Positions 38,164 through 64,000 of a stretch of 64,000 nt of DNA are shown here, one piece after another. A program made the position numbers and the translations under genes. The notes beneath the pieces were generated by a model. It did not search any database. It was given only the letters and a program-made list of their open reading frames with translations, and was not told the origin of the DNA. Origin of the DNA: Hirudinaria manillensis (lineage: Eukaryota; Annelida; Clitellata; Hirudinida; Hirudinidae); the NCBI GenBank assembly GCA_034509925.1, contig CM067530.1, positions 5,936,001-6,000,000 on the forward strand. Direction: 5' to 3'. How positions within the stretch are numbered: position 1 is the first letter of the stretch; each line of letters begins with the position of its first letter.

Positions 38164-39949
38164 ATGTCGTCCTCTCTATTTCCATCAAATTTTACTTTAT
38201 ACAATTTTCACCCTGAATATCAGTCTAGTTCGCAACATCAGCTTTCTTTAGTGGATATATCATGCCAGTTCATTGTAAGAAATCACGCATTAACGGTTTT
38301 GGCTCTCGAAACTGTTCCCATAGATCTGTATGAATCTATTTTAAAAGCAGCTCTTAAGTGTAGTCAGGACAAATCGGTTGAAGAAATCATTTCACGTTGG
38401 CCATGGCACAAACTGGTGCTGAAGAAACTCATGCCTCCAGTCTTTAATTCAATGAAGCCACTTTTCAACAAATTGGAGCTTACAGAAAGTGCCAGACGTG
38501 GTGTGAAATACACCACATCTCTTGTGCATACATTTATGGAATGCCTCAAAAAACAGAAAATTTCTCAACTTTGTTTTTTAGATCTCACTGGTTACCCTTC
38601 TGGTGATTATATGGTGACATGTGATTGCTATTGTCTCAAAGAAAGTTAATTATTTTAATTTTTATGCAGTTGAAGTCATCATCAATTATCTTGCTGCCCA
38701 TGTGCTACTGATTTACAATGAGAAAAGTCAAAGAGAGATTATAACTTTCTATAATGAAATAGCACAAAATTTGCCCTCAGATAGTCGAAAACTTTATTCT
38801 GTGGAACCACTAATTCCAGACAAAGAATGTGAGCTCCTACATGCTAATTCTTAACAATAATAATAATAATCCAGAAGCTGACATTTTATTAAGGCGTTGT
38901 TTGTTTGGATGTGACTATTGAATCATCTGAAGCACATCTGGAACTGTGCAGGGCCTTGAGTGTTGTTAACAAACCCAAGGCATTGTTGAAAGTGGCTGTG
39001 AGCCAACTTGATATATCCGCTGCAGGTGTCGCCATGGTAGTTGTACTCCTGGAACTCATAGACCCAAAGGTAATGGACAAGTGGAAAATGCCTTTTGATT
39101 TTACCATTCTGACTTTGTTTTATTTGTTTGTAGTTCTTCAAAGGCGTTAATCTACAATATAATGGAATTTCGAACGCAAGCTTGAGGCTGATTGCACCAT
39201 GTCTCCAGAGATTTGGTGATCTTGTTTCCTTGGATATTTCATACAATAGCCTAAACTTAGAAGATAGTGAAACTGCCAAAAGCTTTGTCACCATTTTTTC
39301 AACTTTCTCCCAACTCAAGAACTTGAATCTTAGCCACATAAAGCTAGGTTCATGCCTGCCTGATATATTATCACAGCTCAGCAATCCACTGGTAATGCTG
39401 AGATTATCCAATTGCAACCTTACTAATGCTGACATCACTTGCCTTCACAAAAGTCCAGTCACTAAATCGCTGAGAGAACTTGAACTGAGCAAAAACAATT
39501 TAGTGCCATGCATTGATAATCTCAATTTATTGATATCCCAACTCTCTTCCACACTCATTCTCCTTGAATTGGAAGATGTCAGTCTAGGCTCCGACAGTCT
39601 TCTATCTTGTTTCGAAAAGAGCATGCTCTGTCAAAAGCTCAAGTTTTTGAATGTGTCTAACAACTCAAGCCTCTGCAGGGAAGCCATCATGGACAGTTTG
39701 GTATACTTCTTCGTATCTCCAGAATTAGAGGTTGTTCTAATCAATCTAATTTATCCCAAGATACGTTCTATAATGCTTTTAATACACTTAATTCAGGCTG
39801 TCAGAATCACTTTTCCACCTGACCTGAGCACAAATGCAGACAACGTGTTCCAATCTCAACAAGATTTTTCATCAGAAATTGAAAAAATTATTTATTGTCT
39901 ATGCTTAAGACATAAGAGAATGTTTTTTAGGATAATTTTTCAGACTTAG
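38164..39949 (+). CDS. LRRC14: LRRC14-like leucine-rich repeat protein (PRAME family)
   Basis: Four exons (38164-38602, 38670-38828, 38894-39069, 39134-39949) join in phase to 529 aa. The N-terminal third has the family pattern ALTVLALETVPIDLYESIL and WPWHKLVLKKL, followed by LDLTGYPS. Exon 3 carries VVCLDVTIES, matching the LRRC14 strand before the repeats. Residues about 259-470 contain LRRs such as GDLVSLDISYNSL, LKNLNLSHIKL, LRELELSKNNL and LKFLNVSNNSS. Human LRRC14 (493 aa) is reported as a Cullin-2 substrate receptor and NF-kB pathway regulator; the same role here is inference. Introns are 67, 65 and 64 nt. Phase decided each splice site, including donor G|GTGATT for exon 1 and T|GTGAGC for exon 2. 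Confidence 0.88.
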
Positions 39950-40314
39950 TTGATATTTTTTTTTATAAATCGCTTGTTCTTGGGGTTCGCATGTACAAAA
40001 AGTAAAATCCTAAAATATTACCTACTTCTAATTTTAAAAACAGAACAGTATGTTCATAAACACAGCCAATATTTGCAACCATGATGCGAGTTCTATGGGA
40101 CAAAAATCGCTTGTAGTTGGATGAAATGCCAAAGCACGAAAAGAATATAAAACATCTGATTTAGGCATAGGCCCATGGCTTTTGTGACAACCTTTACAAA
40201 ACAATGCCTCCCAAGTAGTGAATTTGGTTAAATCCCTTCATGGTTGACATGATGTTTAATGCGGGTCATTAGAGGCAGCTATTTCAGAAATAGCCAATAA
40301 CAAAAATCATGTAT

Positions 40315-41772
40315 TCAATAGTTTGGATAGGGAGAATTTGCAAAACTCCAGACATGAGACCCAAATCTCTGGTGGCTTTGAAAATACTGAGAAATCATCA
40401 TTTCTGGGGAGAGGCTAGATACGCTAGGCATGCTTGTTTGGCTATGTCTGTTGATTGTGGAGAAACTGGGAGACAAAATGGCTGAGGTGGACATTCCAAA
40501 CGAGTCACTAGAATCATTTTGAGGAAATGACATAGAATTGGTGTAGAGGGTGTTAACTTGTGTTTGACTTTGGAATGCAGTCTGATGATTAAGGGTGGTG
40601 CCTTGCGATTGGTGCTGACTGGATTTGTTCAGATGCGTTCCAGATGAACTTCGATGAAAAATCTGGGATGATAGCATTAATGCCCTCTGTTCCCAATCAG
40701 GGAACTTCTTATTTTTGTGGACCCTGTTTACAATCTTTCTATTTGCAACAATTTCTGCATTTTGTTCCCTTGCCATTGGGATGTCTCCAAAATTATTTTT
40801 TTGAGTGTCCTTGCCCTTGTCATGCTGGCAGTCCAGATTTCCAGCATCTTCTGAATCCTCAAGACTTGATGCCAAACCTTCACGTTTTTGAATGAAATCC
40901 TCAGAAAATGCTCTATGAGTTTCTTTGCATCCCCTGGAGAAATTTTCTTTCAAGTTGGAATCATTGGCTAAATTGCTTGGCTCGGCTTGACAACTTGATT
41001 CTAATTTGTTTGGATTTTCTTCCTCTACATCTCCTCCATCAATAAATTCAGAAAATTGATCAAATATCTGTGGTTCGGGTTTTTTGGAAGTCAGCGATAT
41101 TATCTCGGCTTCAGAACCATGTTTTCTTTTTATGTGTCTCCTAATTCCATCTAAGCGTTTGGTGGTATGGGCACACCCAGAGCACCCATAAGGTTTATTG
41201 TCGCTATGAACCAACAAATGTCTTTTCAAATGTTCTGTCCTACCGAGCCTCCTATCACACATAGGACATTTGTAAGGTTTTATGTCGTTATGTATTACGG
41301 CATGACGTTTTAGTTTGCTCTGGCTGTAGAAGGTTCTGTTACAGATTTCACAAGAAAATGGTCTAAAGTCAACATGAGTCTGTAAGTGCCTCTGAAGTGT
41401 ATTCCAGTGTTGGAAAACTTCACTGCAAACGAGACAGGCTGGACTGGTTCCTTTCTGACAATTGTGAAATTCTTTAATATGTGCAACACAAAGCTTTCTA
41501 TATGCATCAAATTTCACAGGATCTGTAGCTTTTGCTTGGTTAAGGAAGGATTTTATAATTCCTTTGGGGTTTGCAAGCAGTTTTGAGTCATCTGGGTATG
41601 AATTAGTTTCTTCAACATTTTTAAATTTAGAGAGGGCCTCCTTTATAAGGGCATTAGCACTGGCCATATCTATGCCAATCACAGGGTCATCAGAAGAGTC
41701 CTGGAGATCCAGCTTTTGCATCCTGTCCTGGCCAGCCCCATTCATGATCAAGTCTTCTGCTTTTAGAGACAT
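40315..41772 (-). CDS. C2H2 zinc-finger protein with four fingers
   Basis: A single open frame of 485 codons without introns. Four consecutive C2H2 fingers are visible: C113/C116/H129/H133, C141/C144/H157/H161, C169/C172/H185/H189 and C197/C200/H213/H218. Finger linkers are HVDFRPFS-, HNDIKPYK- and HSDNKPYG-like, close to the TGEKP consensus in position. Finger 4 has a longer His spacing (HIKRKH). A Cys/His-containing stretch at 95-105 may be a degenerate extra finger. The N-terminus (1-90) is acidic and the long C-terminal half is low-complexity, rich in Ser, Gln and Asn, as in an activation region. It is probably a nuclear DNA-binding protein. I cannot name an ortholog. It ends convergently with LRRC14, 365 bp away. 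Confidence 0.88.
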   Translation of the reverse strand: MSLKAEDLIMNGAGQDRMQKLDLQDSSDDPVIGIDMASANALIKEALSKFKNVEETNSYPDDSKLLANPKGIIKSFLNQAKATDPVKFDAYRKLCVAHIKEFHNCQKGTSPACLVCSEVFQHWNTLQRHLQTHVDFRPFSCEICNRTFYSQSKLKRHAVIHNDIKPYKCPMCDRRLGRTEHLKRHLLVHSDNKPYGCSGCAHTTKRLDGIRRHIKRKHGSEAEIISLTSKKPEPQIFDQFSEFIDGGDVEEENPNKLESSCQAEPSNLANDSNLKENFSRGCKETHRAFSEDFIQKREGLASSLEDSEDAGNLDCQHDKGKDTQKNNFGDIPMAREQNAEIVANRKIVNRVHKNKKFPDWEQRALMLSSQIFHRSSSGTHLNKSSQHQSQGTTLNHQTAFQSQTQVNTLYTNSMSFPQNDSSDSFGMSTSAILSPSFSTINRHSQTSMPSVSSLSPEMMISQYFQSHQRFGSHVWSFANSPYPNY

Positions 41773-42655
41773 TTTATGCTACAAAAGCCTTTGGCTTAGT
41801 CATATGATGCTTGGATATAACCTGGAAAATCAAAGTTTAATAATTAATTAATAATTTTTGCTCCATCAAAGTAAAATCTCCAATAAAGAAAAATCAAATA
41901 CACTTAGGAAAATAAATTAGAATTAACTATTTGTGTGCAACTTGTCGTCGAGTTGGGGAAATACGGGTGGGCGTAGAAATTTCTCAGGTCAACTACTTGT
42001 TTTGATATTAATGTGGATAAATGCAGTTGACGGTAGCTTAAAGTAGTTATTCAAAATTACTTCGCGTTGTAAGATTTCCGCTCGGCGGCAATCATAATCC
42101 TAAAAATCAATAATTTCCGGTATATTATCAATGCAATTAGATAATACGATTAGCCTCGAAATTTTCTCGCAGTGCAGCTTTGCAGGCTCCGCACAAACTA
42201 TATATTACTATATATTAGGTCAAAATCTGGAAGTGTTCAAAATACTGCAAGCATGCAGTTGATAAAACCATCTCCTATATGGCGAGCTTCAACAGAGTGT
42301 GTTTAAATGAAAACATTAGGTTATGAATGGTATATCTACGTTCCTGTGGAGCAACCTTGCTAAACGTTGCATTCCGATCTTTTGAATAGTATTATATAAT
42401 TTTAGACTACTAGAAACTTTATTTCGAATCATTCAAATATAGTTACAAATGTAGCTATTAGCGGCTTATTAATTTCATTTGAGGTTTATTCTTTAATTTA
42501 TAAATTTTTAGAAATTTTTAGCAAAAATCTAAATATAGCAATTAGTGTATTAAAAGACTTGCATCATGCTTTTTGTTGGCTTTCATCGTCGATATCTTGC
42601 GATCTCAACCGGTAGACGTTGATGAAAATAACTTTGCTGTCCAGAGATTGTAGAG
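41773..42655. promoter_or_regulatory. Divergent promoter region (zinc finger / EIF2B5)
   Basis: The two start codons are 883 bp apart and point away from each other, so both promoters should lie here. No TATA box or CpG cluster stands out. It may contain untranslated 5' exons. Confidence 0.45.
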
Positions 42656-44897
42656 ATGCCTTCTGCAACAAAATCGGATTTTAGGGAGGAGGAGGTCTCT
42701 CAGGCTGTCATCATTGCTGATTCTTTTGATAAGAAGTTTCATCCTCTGACATTAGATAAACCTAAAATTTTGTTACCGTTTCTAAACACTCCCATTATAG
42801 AGTACGTGCTGAAGGCACTGCTGACATCGGGTATACAAGAAACCTTCATTTTTTCTTGTCATCAGCCTCAGCAAGTTAAGGACTATTTGCGAAACTCCAA
42901 ATGGACGAGTGGAAGATCTAGAATGAAAGTTCACTTGATTATTTCTGATAACTGTGATTCAGTTGGAGATGCATTAAGAGACATAGGCAACAAGGATTTG
43001 ATCAGATCCGACTTCATTCTGCTTCATGGTGACACAATTTTCAACATGAATCTTTCATCTGCTCTCAAGATCCACAAAGAAAGAAAACAAAGGGACAAAA
43101 ATATCACGTTGACAGTGATTGTGAAAGAAACTGGGATAGGTTGGTGCAGGGTGAAATTATTTTTGTCATCATACTATTCTGTTAACATACCAGCTGTGAT
43201 TCTGACTAGAATGCCTGCAAAATTTAGTTTCAATTTCCATCTATGTAAAAATAATTGCTAGATTTAATTGTTGAGGCTCTGATCCACAATTCAGCATAAT
43301 GTTTATTTTAGAAGTTAGTTCTTATCTGGTTGATTTTATTTAGTTATCCATACATTAATTATTTTGATTTAATGCATTTTTTTCCAATTGCTTCTGCTTT
43401 GTTGAAACATTAACAAAACTCATTTTTACAGATGAGCCATTAAGGCTGGAAGAAAAGTTCTTGATGCTTCAAGAACAAGAAAATCGTTTTTTGAATTACA
43501 GACACGTTGATAGGACTTGCAGTACCACCATGGATTTTTCCGATGTGAAAGCTCAATCAGGCTTTGTTGGACTCAATGTCTTGGATTGTCAAATCAGCAT
43601 TTGTTCCCCAGTCATCCTTCTCCTAATGATTGACAATTTTGATTTTCAGTCCATTAATGACTTGGTAAAGGGTATTTTGGTCAACGAGGATGTTCTAGGA
43701 AATAGCATATATTATCACATGTTGAAAAAAGACGAGTATGCATCCAGAATTTGGGGTTTCCAGTCCTATGCAGCCATTGCTATGGATGTACTTAACAGGC
43801 TGACTTATCCACTGGTATTAGAGAAGAATACCATCTTTTCTAAAGAAGAGAGTTATTTGTTCAATGACAAGAATGTCTATCTCCATACTGATTTTCAAAG
43901 TGCACAGAAACAGATGCTTGTGAAGAATGTGGTCATCGGGAAAAATACCTGTATTGGCAAAGAAACAAGAATTTCTAATTCAGTTATCGGTAAAAATTGC
44001 AAGATAGGAAATAATGTGGTAATGGATGGTTGCTTCGTCTTCGACAATGTCAAAGTCGATGACGGATGTCATCTTTCGACGTGCTTTGTCTCTGACTCTG
44101 CTCACATTCATGAGAATGTTCAGTTACCAAAAGGATGTGTTTTGGGAAGCAATGTTAGAATTTTCTCGACCGACTCTTTGTCTTGCAACACCAGGCTGGT
44201 CTCTTCTTCGATGGACAACATGTTGGAGGCCTTGTCGGAAGCTAAAGGTGCGTACGTTTATTTTTCAGGGAATGTGAATGCCACAGAGAAAAAGTTCTGG
44301 GACTGGGGAGAAATTGTTGAGGTTTTGGATGAGTCCAGCTTTGGTGAAAGTGACAGTGAAGATGAAGAGTTTGACGACTCGAAGTTGTGTTATAACGAAC
44401 TCATAAAAAATCTGAAGAGGTCGATAACGGAGAACGTTTCGACCGAAAATATAATTCTGGAAATGAATTCTGCGAAGCATGCCTACGGCATCCAGATACG
44501 AGAATTGCACATCTTGTTGATGAAAGCTCTGCTGGATTTACCAAACAGATTGACGACTTTTGCACCGCAAATAGTCAACTTCTCCTTGAGGTTTAAGGAG
44601 ACGATGAAGCATTTCATGCCCCTTTTGCGGCATTACATCAAGTCGCGAGATGCCCAACGAGACGTTCTCATTGCCATGGAGGAGGCCTGCCAATCAGAGC
44701 CTGAATTTATTAAATCCTTTGTTGCTGTTGCTAATTTCTTGTACGACGAGGAGATCCTGAGCGAAGAAGAAATTATTACCTGGTGGAGGGATGAAACTAT
44801 TGAACACAGCCCTTTATTGGAACATAAAGTTTTGCCTTTCATTAATTGGCTTGAAACTGCTGAAGAAGATTCCTCTGAAGATTCTGATTCTGATTAA
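42656..44897 (+). CDS. EIF2B5: Translation initiation factor eIF2B subunit epsilon
   Basis: Two exons (42656-43139 and 43432-44897) join G|AT in phase to 649 aa (human 721). Exon 1 is the nucleotidyltransferase-like domain: IIADSFDKKFHPLTLDKPK, LLPFLNTPIIEYVLKALL and LLHGDTIFN. Exon 2 has the domain end (LDCQISICSP, NFDFQSINDLVKG, VNEDVLGN) and a left-handed beta-helix of hexapeptides (VIGKNTCIGKETRISNSVIG). It ends with the catalytic W2 HEAT domain, from about residue 470, closing in the acidic aromatic tail LETAEEDSSEDSDSD. The epsilon subunit is the GDP-GTP exchange catalyst for eIF2 and the target of the integrated stress response. A stronger-looking donor, TGCAGG|GTGAAA, is rejected because it would hit a stop. 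The nearest donor in phase is ATAG|GTTGGT. The beta-helix to W2 linker is much shorter than in human. Confidence 0.95.
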
Positions 44898-44918
44898 ATA
44901 AGTTTTTTTAATTGATAA

Positions 44919-44924
44919 AATAAA
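44919..44924 (+). promoter_or_regulatory. Poly(A) signal of EIF2B5
   Basis: AATAAA, 22 nt after the stop codon. The following TTGTTGTGGGTGCTTGTTTGTG is GU-rich, as expected downstream of a cleavage site. Confidence 0.75.
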
Positions 44925-44944
44925 TTGTTGTGGGTGCTTGTTTG

Positions 44945-46118
44945 TGTTCTCTAAGTTTACGAAGTTGGTTTTCATTGCAAAACAAGGTAGGGTGAGCAAT
45001 GCTGATAATATTGTCCAACATTGATTTGGACCCGTGTCATCTGTGCGTTAATTTAGTGTAGTGCTTGGCAAACTGACCTTCGGAGGGTTTCGGTCTAATA
45101 GATATAGCTATCCAACTTAGCTCGTCCCGGTTATTTATTACTGGGCATGACCTGACGCATCTATCCCGGGGGTCGTCAATCTAAAAGTCATTTCTTTAGC
45201 AGTGTATTTGTGCATCATCTTTAAGTTTCCCGAAATGAAAGAATAACGGGTTTCGGAACATTCAATAAAATATTTTATGTCCCTCCTTTCCGTTATTAAA
45301 GCATCTTGACATCATGGATGATGATAGTTTTTTTTTACTGATATCAACTTCGCAATGATTGGGTATTATTTACCGTTCGGTATGTCTGCTTGGTCAGAGT
45401 CCCCCAAATATATACTATAGTAATTTGCATCTGGAAGACAGACTGGCCATTTCGTGACATTCCCAGTATCTCGGAAAACGATATCCTCTTCAGGGAAAGT
45501 CACCCTCACCCCCCTCAGTGGCCTTGAAGTCCATCGGACATACGCCACTTTAATAATCGGAATTATTATTATTATTATTGTTTCCTTTGAGGTATGGTCT
45601 CGTTATCGCGCGCTTTTCATTTTCCTGTCATTATTTAAATAATCTTACCCTAAATCAACTCTATTTCTACTTAAATTTTTTAGAGAATTTTAGATAATTC
45701 TTAAATATTATAAAATTTGTTTTGTATATTTCTTAAACTCCGCTATGGTTGAGATCGAACCTTCCGACCTGAATGTTTATGAGTAATTAATATCACGTAT
45801 GAATTTTTTTTTATATCCCATCAACCTTTGTATCGCTAAAAGTATCCAGAATTTAAAAATTTGTCGGTTTTTCATGTACTCTGCACTTATGTGGTTGGTG
45901 ACATTTTTTGGCTTCTCATAACAAGACCAGACACTTAAAGGATAAATAAGGGTTAAGAAGCGGTAGAGGTTAAGGGGGTACTTCCCCCCTTTGCGCCCTA
46001 ATAAAATTTATTCATCGTCCCCACTTTATTTCAAGAAATATTAACTATTGACATAACAACACGATAAATAACACTGAGATGTTTAGAAAGATGTTTGCGA
46101 GAGTCATTTGAATGCTGT
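44945..46118. other. Convergent intergenic region EIF2B5 / PKG
   Basis: No gene is supported. A 60-codon minus-strand frame at 45,366-45,548 lies in a less AT-rich patch and has no recognisable motif. It may be a transposon relic. Confidence 0.45.
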
Positions 46119-46124
46119 TTATTT
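46119..46124 (-). promoter_or_regulatory. Candidate poly(A) signal of the PKG gene
   Basis: AATAAA on the minus strand starts only two bases after the PKG stop codon. A second AATAAA lies at 46,025-46,030. Either would give a very short 3' UTR. Confidence 0.45.
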
Positions 46125-46125
46125 A

Positions 46126-63658
<17,533 letters not shown>

Positions 63659-64000
63659 CTGAAATGATGACGACGACGATGATGACGATGACTACGACGA
63701 CGACGATGATGAGGAGGAGGAGGAAGAGGAGGAGGACGATGTTGATGTGGCGCTGATTTGGCGAAAGCGACGACTTTGAAAATAATTGCATAAAATGTCT
63801 GTCAATGAATTGAAACAACAAGTCACGTTTGTGTTAAAAAGAAAGAGAGATTAGTTTTTTGATGAGCCACAAATGATTATTTGATTATTTGTTTATTATT
63901 TAATTATAATTTATAAATAAATTAATTAATTAAAATAAAGTTGTTTCGCTGCAAAGTGTACTTTTAACAAAGTTTCGTGGCGCAATGTTTCGACGTGAAA
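63659..64000. other. PKG intron continuing beyond the window
   Basis: A GAC/GAT/GAG tract (63,666-63,740) and AT-rich sequence. The exon at 63,658 begins in phase 2, so at least one more upstream exon exists outside this window. Confidence 0.7.

Overview
The window is nuclear DNA from an animal, most likely an invertebrate. Its protein genes are split by short GT-AG introns and use the standard code. The gene set is metazoan: a neuropeptide-type GPCR, PLK4, ILVBL, LRRC14, EIF2B5 and a cGMP-dependent kinase. Non-coding DNA is very AT-rich and full of microsatellites. The sequence alone does not fix the phylum.

Layout. Positions 1-22,000 hold no host gene that I recognise. They hold simple-sequence arrays, minisatellites, a small hAT-like MITE and a 2.15-kb non-autonomous LTR retroelement (16,057-18,204) with identical 191-bp LTRs, a 5-bp target duplication and one 554-codon ORF. 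A single-exon NPY/sNPF-like GPCR follows (22,062-23,243, +). Then comes a compact gene cluster. PLK4 (25,650-29,946, -) was rebuilt as 16 exons and 740 aa. ILVBL/HACL2 (30,774-36,229, -) was rebuilt as 15 exons and 621 aa. LRRC14 (38,164-39,949, +) has 4 exons and 529 aa. A four-finger C2H2 protein (40,315-41,772, -) is next, followed by EIF2B5 (42,656-44,897, +; 2 exons, 649 aa). From 46,126 to the right edge the minus strand carries 16 exons of a cGMP-dependent protein kinase (PRKG1 type), with its N-terminal dimerisation region outside the window. In every rebuilt multi-exon gene the exon lengths and phases close exactly. Splice sites are GT-AG except one apparent GC-AG intron in PLK4.

The PKG introns are long and repeat-rich. 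One of them, between the exons for the catalytic loop and the DFG motif, holds a 5'-truncated R2-clade non-LTR retrotransposon (48,215-50,776). It is flanked by a perfect 51-bp direct repeat, and its reverse transcriptase and endonuclease region is still open.

The host genes are unrelated housekeeping and signalling genes: centriole duplication, fatty-acid alpha-oxidation, ubiquitin ligase/NF-kB adaptor, translation initiation and cGMP signalling. I see no operon-like functional cluster. The most unusual objects are the coding but pol-less LTR element and the R2-like insertion with its very long target duplication.
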